Origin: Anoplolepis gracilipes
Lineage: Eukaryota; Arthropoda; Insecta; Hymenoptera; Formicidae
Assembly (NCBI RefSeq): GCF_047496725.1
Contig: NC_132976.1
Coordinates: 1,658,001 to 1,722,000 of the forward strand
DNA: 64,000 bases
Direction: 5' to 3'
In this document: positions 57,101 to 62,898 of the stretch, piece after piece
Position numbering within the stretch: the first letter of the stretch is position 1
How the letters are laid out: every line of letters starts with the position of its first letter
Position numbers and translations under genes: made by a program
Notes under the pieces: model-generated
Databases searched by the model: none
What the model was told of the DNA's origin: nothing
What the model saw: the letters and a program-made list of their open reading frames with translations, nothing else

Positions 57101-57958
57101 GTCCAGCTCTTCTGTCGGCAATTCACCAAGGATTAATTAGACAAATTTATCGCGTATTTAACACGTCTATCAAATAACCCATTAACCAGGCCGCGGTTAA
57201 ACAACGGCGGCCGTGTAACGGAGAAAAGCAGAGATAAGTGAAGCGCATATCGTGAGCCTGACGAATTCCCTTCGTTTCTCATTTATATCGCGCGAGAAGC
57301 TACACCGTGATTCCATTATTAATTTAATGCCTCCCTCCGTGCTTCTCGTACGGACGATGGTTCCTTTTTTTTTTTCTTTCTTTCTGTTTTTTTTTCTCCC
57401 GCAAGAGATCCCGCGCGCGCGCGAGTGTTTTTATATCCATCGTCGGTCGTAATCTGACCGTCATTTCTCTCGGTAAAATATCGGTAAAAATATTTCTACG
57501 CGAGTTTAACCTGCCCATTTTAACCAGATACGTGACGAGGTAAATTCGTTGCGTCGCACTGCGAAAACTTGGTTATACGGCGCGCAAAGTCCACGCTGTC
57601 CTCGTAATTTTTTTGCCCATCAGGTTATTTATATATCCTCCCTCTGCGGGGAATATCTACGGACCTACCGCGTGTATCAACCCACTTTTCTATAAAAAAA
57701 GAATAATCTGATCGATCGACGGCTACCGTTCTTAGTGCATGGCGCGTCTTCGTCGGCTTCCTCGTCGTCGTCGATGAATTTTATACCGGACAGATCAAAA
57801 TGCTTGGCCAGGTCCTCGGGTTCCGTCTTGTAATTCGGGAATTGCGCGAATTTCGGGGGATCGTCGACGATCGATTCGTCGACGACGATCGAACGGCTAT
57901 CGAGACCCGAACGTGTCGAGCAACCGCAAAAGATTAACTTGCGAAAGAATTTCGACAT
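3638..57958 (-). CDS. sdt: stardust / PALS1 (MPP5-type MAGUK), whole gene model, 16 coding exons
   Basis: Joining 57727-57958, 57051-57111, 55872-55953, 51563-51648, 50844-50997, 49459-49643, 12511-15349, 11422-11598, 7024-7243, 6466-6701, 5821-6151, 5532-5740, 4771-4970, 4524-4696, 4264-4428 and 3638-4131 (minus strand) gives 5844 nt, 1947 codons plus stop, with GT-AG introns and consistent phases throughout. Domain order: disordered N-terminus, ECR1 core (V742-D743), ECR2-like motif, L27N (about 1346-1424), L27C (1440-1475), PDZ (1509-1588), SH3 (1607-1668), HOOK (1671-1730) and GUK (1737-1947). Known for the family: the PDZ binds the Crumbs tail, L27N binds Patj, ECR1 binds Par6, and the complex sits at the apical membrane of epithelia. 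The protein is much longer than human PALS1 (675 aa), mainly because of exon 7. Exons 8-16 are certain from homology. Exons 1-6 are inferred from splice sites and phase, and alternative first exons may exist. Confidence 0.93.
4264..4428 (-). CDS. sdt: sdt exon 15, start of GUK domain (aa 1729-1783)
   Basis: The acceptor is TTTCTCGCAG|AT and the donor ATTCCTC|GTAAGA. It reads VLTYEEVALYYPRANHKRPI then VLIGPPNIGRHELRQRLMQD. The nucleotide-binding P-loop lacks the catalytic Lys-Ser/Thr of true guanylate kinases, as in all MAGUKs, so this is a binding pseudo-kinase. Confidence 0.97.
4524..4696 (-). CDS. sdt: sdt exon 14, HOOK region (aa 1671-1728)
   Basis: The acceptor is TCTTCTGTAG|A and the donor ATAGATG|GTACGT. 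After RESMKQTIAGDK it carries the lysine-rich cluster RKNPKKKKRNK, the position where MAGUKs bind FERM proteins such as protein 4.1 or Moesin. It joins exon 15 as AID-DYDSEE. Confidence 0.95.
4771..4970 (-). CDS. sdt: sdt exon 13, SH3 domain (aa 1605-1670)
   Basis: The acceptor is CACATCTAG|ATA and the donor CATCA|GTGAGT. It reads IHIRAHFDYDPEEDPYIPCR, then ELGVSFQKGDVLHVISQEDP, then NWWQAYREG. The ALYDY-type ligand motif appears as AHFDY and the WW pair is kept. It leaves phase 2 and is completed by exon 14. Confidence 0.97.
5532..5740 (-). CDS. sdt: sdt exon 12, rest of PDZ (aa 1535-1604)
   Basis: The acceptor is ATCTTTTAAG|GA and the donor ACACAG|GTACGG. It reads RVVRGGAADKSGLLHEGDEV and continues LEVNGVEMRGKTVNEVCDIL, almost identical in pattern to vertebrate PALS1. 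In the family this PDZ, helped by SH3 and GUK, binds the C-terminal ERLI of Crumbs. Confidence 0.97.
5821..6151 (-). CDS. sdt: sdt exon 11, L27C and start of PDZ (aa 1425-1534)
   Basis: The acceptor is TTGTTTTAG|TGC and the donor ATCATAG|GTAACC. L27C is seen as VEELTTILTSYDMEALLLAH, followed by a Ser/Pro-rich linker. The PDZ begins IKIIRIEKTNEPLGATVRNE; PLGA is the carboxylate-binding loop (GLGF position). In family members L27C pairs with Lin-7. Confidence 0.95.
6466..6701 (-). CDS. sdt: sdt exon 10, L27N domain (aa 1346-1424)
   Basis: The acceptor is CATATTTCAG|CG and the donor CGAGAT|GTACGT. A second GT four bases on would break the frame. It reads VIATLERLQLQLQNISGALG and continues with VRALLVQNQFASALATRHAL, the two-helix L27 pattern; the third helix starts at SSLARD. 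In the family L27N pairs with the L27 of Patj, which brings Patj into the Crumbs complex. Confidence 0.92.
7024..7243 (-). CDS. sdt: sdt exon 9, basic helix and ECR2 (aa 1273-1345)
   Basis: The acceptor is GCATTTACAG|GAA and the donor CTCTCA|GTAAGC. It opens with EQLRKRKDEEERQEML, the charged helix that follows ECR1 in PALS1. GQENLAYAQDEV (7112-7126 for ENLAY) aligns with the DNPMF-containing ECR2 of human PALS1. It leaves phase 1 and joins exon 10 with a split Thr codon. Confidence 0.93.
9018..9087 (-). promoter_or_regulatory. Possible intronic TATA motifs on the sdt strand
   Basis: On the minus strand TATAAAGGG (9079-9087) and TATATAAA (9018-9025) lie in a more GC-rich island (8820-9160), 1.8 kb upstream of exon 9. 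An internal promoter for a short isoform starting before exon 9 is possible. Motif evidence only. Confidence 0.2.
9864..9873 (+). promoter_or_regulatory. Possible TATA box, antisense to sdt
   Basis: TATAAAAGG in a GC-richer patch, with TCACACTT about 22 bases downstream as a possible initiator. No coding ORF follows. Weak evidence. Confidence 0.15.
11422..11598 (-). CDS. sdt: sdt exon 8 (aa 1214-1272)
   Basis: 177 nt, phase 0 at both ends, so it could be a cassette. The acceptor is ATTTTTAG|GCC and the donor TATCAG|GTAAGG. It begins AGLNGVKPAIPPRDQKRAPA and ends QQQLHSIRKYQ. This tail plus the start of exon 9 matches the Gln/Arg-rich second half of vertebrate ECR1. Both possible donors of exon 7 join it in frame. 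Confidence 0.9.
11599..12510. other. sdt intron 7 with long CT tract on the sense strand
   Basis: 912 nt between the terminal donor of exon 7 and the acceptor of exon 8. About 180 bases upstream of the exon 8 acceptor it holds a compound (GA)n on the plus strand, which is (CT)n in the sdt transcript. The rest is AT-rich intron. Confidence 0.85.
11776..11889. repeat. Compound (GA)n/(CT)n microsatellite
   Basis: Two GA blocks (about 11781-11809 and 11835-11889) split by a 25-base interruption. In the transcript this is a long CU-repeat of the kind bound by PTB-type splicing repressors. ORFs on both strands here only read the repeat. Confidence 0.95.
12511..13605 (-). CDS. sdt: Optional 365-codon 3' part of sdt exon 7
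   Basis: It is bounded by an internal donor AGGAAG|GTAAGG (13605/13606) and the terminal donor CAG|GTAAAC (12510/12511). Both leave phase 0, so using the inner site removes exactly 1095 nt and keeps the frame into exon 8. The inner site matches the 5' splice consensus better, because the outer lacks G at +5. Contents include NLKN (13120-13131), NSWN (12970-12981), NTQN and NQKN (about 12826-12852) and ENPCF (13399-13413). Position and size resemble Drosophila sdt exon 3. That it is alternatively spliced here is inference; RNA reads would decide. Confidence 0.65.
12511..15349 (-). CDS. sdt: sdt exon 7, giant exon with ECR1 core (aa 267-1213)
   Basis: 2839 nt, open throughout: one leading base plus 946 codons. 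The acceptor is TTGTTTTAG|G and the terminal donor GAACAG|GTAAAC. Low-complexity features in order: a Gln run near the start, many Ser/Arg and acidic stretches, an NPxY-like DNPAY at 14422-14442, an eight-Ser run, then REVAVDCPSDF around 13905-13935, which matches the Par6-binding ECR1 core of PALS1 (conserved Val-Asp at 13921-13926). A Thr run and a strong internal donor at 13605/13606 follow. The last 365 codons hold ENPCF, several NxxN motifs and a more hydrophobic region around LFNFVQEMYQNSW. Mostly intrinsically disordered. Drosophila sdt has a separate alternative exon (433 aa) at this position. ORFs on the plus strand here are shadows. Confidence 0.92.
13606..13613 (-). promoter_or_regulatory. 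Internal alternative 5' splice site in sdt exon 7
   Basis: The minus strand reads AGGAAG|GTAAGG, eight of nine positions of the MAG|GTRAGT consensus. It lies in phase 0 inside an otherwise uninterrupted 946-codon frame. The 2007-nt intron it would create ends at the same acceptor as the normal 912-nt intron 7. Confidence 0.6.
15562..16545 (+). mobile_element. Composite MITE dimer, copy 1 (family I)
   Basis: Two direct copies of a roughly 400-bp unit (15562-15958 and 16131-16545) separated by a 172-bp spacer. Units start ATTCAAAAA and end TTTTTTGAGTG, an imperfect terminal inverted repeat of the CACTCAAAAAA type. No ORF. The same dimer and spacer recur at 37083-37722 (inverted) and 39181-39870. 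Confidence 0.85.
17155..17757 (+). CDS. Unassigned 200-codon ORF, possible nested gene
   Basis: Open for 200 codons in an AT-rich stretch where random stops should be frequent. It has a canonical AATAAA at 17839-17844, about 80 nt past the stop. The product begins MKRKIICNKYLPSISYLILE and is hydrophobic early, basic and mixed later; no motif or family was recognised. Codon use is AT-driven and gives no clear coding signal. It could be a decayed transposon fragment, a lineage-specific gene or chance. Confidence 0.2.
   Translation: MKRKIICNKYLPSISYLILEIFPPFIFLDFIERERHSRGNKFSRSIYHMILDIQCMLYDISNESPPGRSIVREKSLEYADRKETFDTINLKYMYYLLSVVALSCPRRIVTVLFRYKVMLTKIYAHTAEKFRNRYVPRDRAVNIVIFLNGRNKFIFIIDKSNKTKNLPSHKNVTELHAAFVQLLYLNVNYWRKSIMQNSFV
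18850..19322. repeat. Local tandem duplication, about 235-bp unit
   Basis: About 18850-19076 and 19087-19322 are near-identical direct copies (both contain TTTATAATTTCACAAA, ATTAGCAACAGAAAAGTATA and GATGATCGAATTAAGG). The second copy holds a short extra segment. Confidence 0.9.
21054..21589 (-). mobile_element. TA-flanked MITE, family II, copy 1
   Basis: Starts GGGTAAGATGGCC and ends AATTTACCC, with TA on both sides. Inverted relative to the copies at 47031 and 54474 and lacking part of one terminal block. TA target duplication suggests mobilisation by a Tc1/mariner-type transposase (inference). ORF 21417-21647 is an accident inside it. Confidence 0.85.
24148..25125. repeat. Local tandem duplication, about 490-bp unit
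   Basis: Two direct copies (about 24148-24638 and 24639-25125), both starting TTGCAAGGTGCTTT and sharing GCAGACTATAAAAGTTCAGC and AGAGCC-GTCAAGTGCTACG landmarks. No terminal inverted repeats, so probably segmental rather than transposon-borne. The ORF at 23980-24207 runs into the first copy. Confidence 0.9.
26080..28300. other. Pyrimidine-rich belt on the plus strand
   Basis: Long stretches, especially 26085-26350, 26440-26510 and 27600-28260, are heavily C+T-biased without being simple repeats. The pure (CT)n core is at 28190-28221. In the sdt pre-mRNA this is purine-rich. The large plus-strand ORFs here reflect the lack of A-rich stop codons in such sequence, not coding. Confidence 0.7.
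26908..26980. repeat. (TA)n microsatellite
   Basis: About 35 TA units followed by a short CA-rich tail. Confidence 0.97.
29848..29920. repeat. Inverted repeat / long hairpin
   Basis: Arms 29848-29864 (GCAAATAAAAACTCAAG) and 29904-29920 pair with one mismatch. The loop sequence (a T-run facing a GAAGAAAAAAGAAA run) can extend the stem further. Confidence 0.8.
30088..30150. repeat. (GA)n microsatellite
   Basis: About 30 GA units with one GGA interruption. Confidence 0.97.
32001..32658. mobile_element. piggyBac-like MITE with TTAA flanks
   Basis: Perfect 14-bp terminal inverted repeats CCCTTTGAGTCACA...TGTGACTCAAAGGG, with TTAA at 31996-31999 (one extra A before the element) and TTAA at 32659-32662. 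TTAA target and CCC ends are hallmarks of the piggyBac superfamily. 658 bp, no transposase ORF. Inside is a strong imperfect hairpin, GGATCCAATATGGC with its inverted partner GCCATACTGGATCC (around 32116-32158). Confidence 0.9.
33846..34022. repeat. Local tandem duplication, about 90-bp unit
   Basis: Direct copies ending in ATGAGAAAATGTATTGTTGA and ATTTCTCGTCGATTTCGATA, at 33846-33932 and 33935-34022. Confidence 0.85.
35335..35398. repeat. (GA)n microsatellite
   Basis: About 30 uninterrupted GA units; a (TA)n run (35449-35472) and T-run follow at once. Confidence 0.97.
36121..36182. repeat. (TA)n-(TG)n microsatellite
   Basis: About 24 TA units passing into a short TG run. A second, shorter (TA)n is at 36254-36273. 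Confidence 0.97.
37083..37722 (-). mobile_element. Composite MITE dimer, copy 2 (family I), one unit truncated
   Basis: Inverted relative to copy 1. 37083-37158 is a terminal fragment of one unit, followed by the reverse complement of the spacer (about 37159-37310) and a nearly full unit (37311-37722) starting CACTCAAAAAA and ending TTTGAGTG. An extra TA-rich insertion (around 37494-37510) interrupts the unit. Confidence 0.85.
39181..39870 (+). mobile_element. Composite MITE dimer, copy 3 (family I), internal deletion in first unit
   Basis: The first unit (39181-39322) lost its middle and is joined directly from the TGCAAC-side end to GACATCTAGAAATCTATC. It is followed by the same spacer (39323-39478) and a full second unit (39479-39870). 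Confidence 0.85.
40131..40142 (+). promoter_or_regulatory. Possible TATA box
   Basis: GTATATATAAG in a GC-richer patch (39880-40370). The 72-codon ORF that follows (40144-40362) is unassigned. Motif only. Confidence 0.12.
41437..41472. repeat. (TA)n microsatellite
   Basis: About 17 TA units. Confidence 0.95.
42636..43055 (-). mobile_element. TA-flanked MITE, family III, copy 1
   Basis: CACAGAAAAAAAG...TTTTTTTCTGTG ends with TA on both sides (42634-42635 and 43056-43057). Inverted relative to the copies in intron 3. No ORF. Confidence 0.85.
44655..44696. repeat. (GA)n microsatellite
   Basis: About 18 GA units after two AAAG units, in a GC-rich patch that shows C+T bias just before it (44350-44530). 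Confidence 0.95.
44964..45648. repeat. Local tandem duplication, about 350-bp unit
   Basis: Copies at about 44964-45317 and 45318-45648 share TTTTTCTTTTTATCAA, GATTAAGCTTG, ACAAGTGACATTTCGCGAAT and AGGCA-TCGTTGTTCGATGC. The copies have diverged by point changes and small indels. Confidence 0.9.
45548..45808 (+). CDS. Unassigned 86-codon ORF at the end of a tandem duplication
   Basis: ATG at 45548, stop at 45806-45808. The first half lies in the second unit of the 350-bp duplication; the matching stretch of the first unit has a stop and a frameshift. The unique second half is GC-richer and looks protein-like: basic KRKCSCRVHI, then acidic DDIDYEGERIDIGDSDNERE. No family recognised and no good poly-A signal nearby. 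It may be the last exon of an unknown plus-strand transcript or chance. Confidence 0.25.
   Translation: MHDTYNKIHHTKDDLIGNRDTFVPLRQSLFDANMLLRREEMSPFRPDARKRKCSCRVHILDDIDYEGERIDIGDSDNEREVTKLNV
46932..46963. repeat. (GA)n microsatellite
   Basis: About 15 GA units, about 70 bp before the family II MITE at 47031. Confidence 0.95.
47031..47601 (+). mobile_element. TA-flanked MITE, family II, copy 2
   Basis: GGGTAAACT...AGTTTACCC terminal inverted repeats with flanking TA (47029-47030 and 47602-47603). Contains the repeated motif AAGATGGCCATA near both ends and in the middle. No ORF. Confidence 0.9.
47792..47828. repeat. C-run and (CT)n
   Basis: Thirteen C followed by CTCTCT, then a purine-rich, non-tandem block at 47880-48030. 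Confidence 0.95.
48137..48180. repeat. (CT)n microsatellite
   Basis: About 20 CT units with one TTTC break. Confidence 0.95.
49401..49432. other. Perfect 12-bp hairpin just inside the 34-kb intron
   Basis: GAGTTTTAAGAG, an eight-base loop, then its exact complement CTCTTAAAACTC. On the sdt strand it lies 26 nt downstream of the exon 6 donor. Confidence 0.85.
49459..49643 (-). CDS. sdt: sdt exon 6, last exon before the 34-kb intron (aa 206-266)
   Basis: The acceptor is GCTCGACAG|CAACCG and the donor TTTGCAG|GTAAGT (consensus). It reads QPVQGGRISERRSSSPFQNG and continues with Gly/Pro/Ser-rich, disordered sequence ending DERDEPIC. The phase-2 end is completed by the single leading base of giant exon 7, giving Arg-Ser-Arg-Arg-Arg at the junction. 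The plus strand is also open here (about 49501-49680); I treat that as a shadow. Confidence 0.83.
49644..50843. other. sdt intron 5 (1.2 kb)
   Basis: AT-rich intron sequence; I see no repeat family or ORF of note. Confidence 0.7.
50844..50997 (-). CDS. sdt: sdt exon 5 (aa 154-205)
   Basis: The acceptor is ATTTTTCAG|G and the donor CTCTTG|GTTAGT. It begins ELGTNAFSTKLSNGTIPKAL and ends with a charged, probably helical stretch around RVEHISQERKDVLEKQHSY. The open frame runs on past the donor into intron 5, so only the splice site and phase define the end. Phase 0 out matches exon 6. Confidence 0.82.
50998..51562. other. sdt intron 4 (565 nt)
   Basis: Nothing recognisable. The 79-codon plus-strand ORF at 51193-51432 has no family features. 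Confidence 0.7.
51563..51648 (-). CDS. sdt: sdt exon 4 (aa 126-153)
   Basis: The acceptor is CTGTTTCAG|ATAAAC and the donor GACAA|GTAAGT, a perfect GTAAGT. It reads INDAVASTSEDSAAKEVTNG then QITVTLAD, entered in phase 0 and left in phase 2, so a Lys codon is completed by exon 5. Likely disordered linker. Confidence 0.82.
52349..52710 (+). mobile_element. TA-type MITE, family III, copy 2
   Basis: CACAGAAAAAAAG start and CTTTTTTTCCGTG end, about 60 bp shorter than copy 1 through an internal deletion. Flanks are no longer a clean TA pair. In sdt intron 3. Confidence 0.85.
54000..54480. promoter_or_regulatory. CpG-rich island with CGGCCG repeats
   Basis: Sharply richer in G, C and CpG than its surroundings. 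54229-54253 is built of GCGGCC units (overlapping NotI-like sites) and is self-complementary. Could be an internal promoter or enhancer of sdt; no TATA motif or coding exon seen. Confidence 0.3.
54474..55048 (+). mobile_element. TA-flanked MITE, family II, copy 3
   Basis: GGGTAAACT...AGTTTACCC ends with TA flanks, over 90 percent alike by eye to copy 2. A short extra duplication of the GATGGCCATA-type motif lies near 54690-54725. In sdt intron 3. Confidence 0.9.
55131..55556 (+). mobile_element. TA-flanked MITE, family III, copy 3
   Basis: CCCAGAAAAAAAG start and TTTTTTTCTGTG end with TA flanks, same orientation as copy 2, only 82 bp from the family II copy at 54474-55048. Confidence 0.88.
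55872..55953 (-). CDS. sdt: sdt exon 3, amphipathic helix (aa 98-125)
   Basis: The acceptor is TGTTTGCAG|G and the donor CAGCAG|GTACGC. The frame set by its neighbours reads SARERLQKLTALKKIQPRD and continues IQAILHQQ, a charged, helix-like segment. A second frame is also open but does not match the neighbouring phases. No named domain was recognised. Confidence 0.8.
55954..57050. other. sdt intron 2 (1.1 kb)
   Basis: Contains a poly-A of about 23 at 56430-56453 and a purine-rich GA/GAA stretch at 56590-56660. No exon seen. Confidence 0.75.
57051..57111 (-). CDS. sdt: sdt exon 2 (aa 78-97)
   Basis: A 61-nt micro-exon. The acceptor is GCCGACAG|AAGAGC, with a weak pyrimidine tract but possible branch-point TAAT motifs, and the donor is GAAAG|GTGAGA. 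In the phase forced by exons 1 and 3 it reads ELDGPNAGRIRDAWVIAVER. The in-frame continuation upstream meets a stop near 57137, so a splice acceptor is needed. The continuous sense across both junctions is the main support. Confidence 0.75.
57112..57726. other. sdt intron 1 (615 nt)
   Basis: Mixed sequence with T-runs at 57364-57395 and a CGCG run near 57410-57422. No exon seen. Confidence 0.75.
57727..57958 (-). CDS. sdt: sdt exon 1, start codon and acidic N-terminus (aa 1-77)
   Basis: Starts at ATG 57956-57958 with A at -3. An in-frame ATG at 58001-58003 would add 15 residues but has T at -3 and follows a T-run. The product begins MSKFFRKLIFCGCSTRSG. The basic, aromatic start with a Cys-Gly-Cys pair could be a membrane-binding, possibly palmitoylated, N-terminus (inference). 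It ends in the acidic stretch FIDDDEEADED. The donor reads AACG|GTAGCC and leaves phase 1, matching exon 2. No 5' UTR border could be fixed; a leader intron upstream is possible. Confidence 0.8.
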
Positions 57959-58758
57959 ATTTGTATTGCGCGTAATAAAATTTAACACGTTTGTATCGAG
58001 CATAAAAAAATGGTTACTTTATATTCGAAGCTCGAATAAGTGAAGCTCTCCGCTATGCTTATTTTTTTTTTATTGGCATTGAGCTGCATTGATTTAAATT
58101 TATTTTTAATTACATTCTATTTATAAAAGCATCTGGTTCGATCATAAATACACACGTCCTACGAAAGGAAGGAGTATAAGGAAATAAAAAGCGACTCAAA
58201 ATTATCTTCTTTATCTCGTGTCAATCTCATAATTTAATATTTAAAACTCGCAATTTACTCGCCACGTTATGCCTATTTTGTATTTTTCTAACTTTAGGCG
58301 GACACTGATTTTTTTTTTTTTATCGCGCCTATTTTAATTTTCATAACACGAGTGACAGATAAATGTCATCTATTATTCACTTTCCTTTAACGCAGCGTGA
58401 CATTTCAAAAGTCATAATTAGCAATCTGGTCAATTCATCGGTCACACTGGCTGCAATCGATTGGCTAACTTGTTAACGATATTCGGAAACTGATAGCGAC
58501 ACAATTGGGACGCTGTGAATGAAAGTCTCGCTCTTCGAGAAGCTCCCCGAAAGCTTTTCTGAAAGAGAACGGTATTCGCGTGTGCACGTGTGTCACGAAA
58601 CTAGAAAATAAACTCTCCATCGCAGCCGGCGACTGAGAATGGATAGCACAGACGCATTCACGAAGGAGTTTATATTTGGAACTACACGCTGGCACAGACG
58701 ATAAAAATTGACAGAGAGCGCCAGTTCAACGCACCTCAAGACAGTACGGATAAAAACG

Positions 58759-58799
<41 letters not shown>

Positions 58800-60646
58800 C
58801 GAAAATTTTTCGCTCGATTTTTCGTCGTCGAAAAATTTTCGCGAGAATTCGAGGGAGAAACGCACGAGATCGATAGCATTCTAGGGTGTTCTTAAATTCC
58901 TAAAATACGTGTGTAGAACATCTCCCCGTCTCATTCTTTTAGCTATCAGTTGATGTGATCCCCGACCTGGTTTCCTCGCAATCCGCTTTGATGCGAATGG
59001 AGGCGCTGATTAAATGTACGCCCGGCGGTTTTCGCTCGAAAGAGAGATCGCGAGACATTTTTATTTCCGACTATCGCGGAATTCGTGGATAAAAATTTAA
59101 ATTTTATCTTTCGCACTTGTGTGAGACTAAAATTGTTGCCGAAAAAAAAAAAAAAAAAAAAAAAAAAACCAAATAAACTGATTTCTCAAATCAGAAAGGG
59201 GATACGAGAAGAGCAATCGATAATATTTTTGTTTTCAAATCGTGCCAGTTAATCGAATTAAAGTCTGCATAATATTTGTTCGGCTATATAAACCGTTTAT
59301 TTTTTCCAATCGCCTGCAGTTTGATAGTTATTCGTTTACACACATTCTATGCATATACATGCAATACGATACGTATCTCGCGCACATGCACTTCGTTCAT
59401 TGTCTAGTGTATATACGGCTGACGTAGTGTGCGAAGTCGCAATTGCATATGACTTGAAACGGTCTAGGCCAAGTAAGTCTCCGTGAAGCTTTCCGTGTCA
59501 CTACCTGCATACATTCATTGGCTTAAAGCCTTTTATGCTCCGTTGAACGGAGGAGTGCGTTAGCAAAGAAAATTCGCAACAGTTCCGATTCCTTTTCAAA
59601 ATATTCTGGCGTATCTCCAAAACGTATTCGGATATGGCACGGTAATTCGGAGAAAGCGTGTTTTCATCTGAAAGCACACGCCTCGTTCTTCTATTTCGCT
59701 TTCATTGTAAAACGCTTCTGACAGTAGCGAACGTGGATAAGCACGTGTGCAATGGATGGGTTCTTTGTTGAATTTCTTTTCCGAGAGATAAATTGCTAAA
59801 AAATCTTCATGTAGATAATGACAATTAATGACTATTATTTTAATGATTATTACTTAAATCAGAAATATTATTTCATTTGGATAATTGATTTTCATTTTAA
59901 TAATGTCGGCTAATATATATTCTAATCAATAATTTACTCGTTAAAGTCCACTTTAGACGATTTATAATTCGCTATAAAATTCCGGACAGAGGGCCCAATT
60001 AACATTTATTATTTAAATAATTAATAATAATAACAGATTGTCTATAAAATCTTTAAGGTCTCAAAATTATACTGTAAACTCGATAAAAACAAAAAAACAA
60101 AAAAACAAGATACACTTGAAAGAGTCCGCGTGCAGAAATATAGAGGATATAAATCACATAAAATTATCGCGATATAACGTTATCCACAATTACTGTGCAA
60201 TTGTAATAATAATTATGTTACTCTTAATTTATTACAAATTAATATAACGTACGGAATTAATGCGCAAAGTATTCTTTGCTGGCGGTAATTCTCCGTTTAG
60301 CGTTGAATACAATTATCCCATTCACGTCCCGTGTTTACAATGAATAAGGTACTCGTATGAATACGGCAAACAGAATTTAGAACCAAATTGCATTTAGCGC
60401 TGTAAATGCGGAGGCGCGAATACGGGAGATAGGGCGAAGAGAGAGAGAGAGAGAGATATGGGAGAAGATGAAGCACCTATTATATGCTCGCAAATTCGGC
60501 GACGTGGTAAATTCAGGTCAAGCAACGCGTTGCCACAGATATCAACGTTGTCTCGTCAAACGGTCCGGAGGAATCTACTTCGTTGGAACGGTAACTGGAT
60601 GCTCGCGCATATGTCGTATATACCTACGGATATATGTATGTACATG

Positions 60647-60647
<1 letters not shown>

Positions 60648-60710
<63 letters not shown>
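60648..60710. repeat. (TA)n microsatellite
   Basis: Two TA blocks separated by a short CACACA interruption. Confidence 0.95.
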
Positions 60711-60713
<3 letters not shown>

Positions 60714-62510
60714 CACCGATGGCGCCGATCAACCATGTTACGTTAAGTAGGCTTTACCCGAGTCAACCGGAGCCAAACCGCTTTCCGAAAGATACCGCGA
60801 GTTCAATAGTCGAAAATAGCCGTGTTAACTGCAACTAATTAACAGTCGCGCGATCTCACGTTAAAAGTAATGCTCGAAACCGCAATCCGTATTTTCTATT
60901 AATTCATTTGATTGACAATCAATTTGGAGAAAAAATAGTAAGCACATTTTTTTATTTCTAAGATGTAAATAATATAAAAAAAAAAAAAAAAAAACAGAAA
61001 TTAATTATTCTGTCTCTATTGCAATTTACAAAGAATTTTATATTTTGATATATTATCGAGATAAAAAATAGATAACGTGTAAACTTTGATCTGCTAAAAG
61101 CGAATTTAGAAATATTTTATTTTAGTTTTTTAGTTTTATATTTGAATTGGCTTTAAAATATTAAAGTTTAAGAAATAATTCTTGCGCTATGTTCATAAAT
61201 TATGAAATGATAGCTGAGATGATATCTACTTTTCTAAATATATCTCATATGAATATAATATACAATTTACAGATAAAGATATGCAAGAAGAAACAACTGT
61301 ACCAACGCACGAGATGGTCTCAATCATATGATATGACGCAAAAGGAGGCAAAAACCAGTTTTCTAACTGTATAAGCTTTAACACAATGGTATATATAATA
61401 TATATATACATGTACACGCACACAATAAAGCACAGCCTACCGAGAACATATAATTTATAAGTTACTATTTTAATTCTGTATCATGACATATTCCGAATCT
61501 AACTCTCTAAATTTCTGATAATCAAAACGTTTGTAATTGTATAAGAGAAGATCGAAATATTTTAAATCTTACAAAATTTCCATAACATTTTATTTAGATT
61601 CTCTCTTGCAAATATATATGCGCAATTAACTTTTCATATAATAATACATAATCGAAAAAGATTATTATAACTTGATTCAAAATTCAAAATTTTTAATCCT
61701 CTTAGATATGCGACCTTAATTAAAAATTTAATTTGTGTATCATAAATAAAGAATGAGATTTTAATTACGCTTGCAATTAGAATGAAAAATTAACATAGGT
61801 ATATCACTTCTAACAACTATGGCTTCTTTTAACAAATAGTTGAAAATACAAATTATACATAATAAGTTTACTGACGCTATTAGTCATTTCTAAGAAAAAT
61901 ATATAAAAATACATTTTACATACAAGGAAAAATTAGTCATATTTTTTCCTCGTCGCTTTCTTGATAATCAATTTTTATCTTGTCACGTTTCAAACGATCC
62001 TCGTCGTTTTAACATTTGACTTTAAAAATATGCAGTACAATACGAATCTATACCTAAGTAGAAAAGAATTGAATAAAATTTATTTAGTCTCCCTGAATAA
62101 CGCGAAACGACTGGCAAATTATTGAAACGAAAGGCGTCGCTCAAAATTATATTAAAGGTAATAGAGAAACAATTGGTAACGAGTCGCTGATTTTTACGAG
62201 CGCAATAACTGTTCTCCGGGATGTAACTACATCGAATCAATCGAGATTGCGATCTCAATCGAATGCGACTGTCAGCCAAATTCTCATTAAGCTATGCACA
62301 CTACTATTGGCGTTGTGCGTACTATACCGTACATCAATATGTCAAGTATGCGATGTAATCGCATCGACACGCACAATTTAATGCGTCTAAATATCTATTA
62401 AATTCAGGTCGGCGACAATTGTAATTAGATGGACAATAAGCAAATGGATTGCTTTTCTTTTCCAAATAAGCAAAAAATAAATATTTTTTAAATAAAACAT
62501 CATTCCAAAA

Positions 62511-62898
62511 AACATTTTGCTAATGTAGATAAATTTCTAGATGTCTCGATTAAAATTTATCGCTACTTTTTGTATCTGTTAGAATATTGTTTGTCACGTA
62601 TAGAATTTATAGCAGCAATATTCTACCAATACCTCTAGAAAATTTAGATTCCATTGCTAAATATTAATCACAAATATAATTTTCCTTGACAATAGGCCTT
62701 AAAGATAGGCATCGCAGACAAATTTTCTGTCTAAATTACACTAATAGTACGGATATAAATTCTGTCTCTGTCATTTAAATTAATTAAGTGCAAAATATAT
62801 ACGCAGTATCACAGTATTTGCTAATAATTTATCTGTTTCAGGTAATTTTTTACACCTAGAAAGTTTTTGTTAAAGTTGCAAGATTATTTTTTTGAGTG
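62511..62898 (-). mobile_element. Solo family I MITE
   Basis: A single unit in the inverted orientation, starting CATTCCAAAAAA and ending TTTTTGAGTG, with no spacer on either side. It shares the internal landmarks GACAATAGGCCTTAAAGATA and TCTAGATGTCTC with the other copies. Confidence 0.85.
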
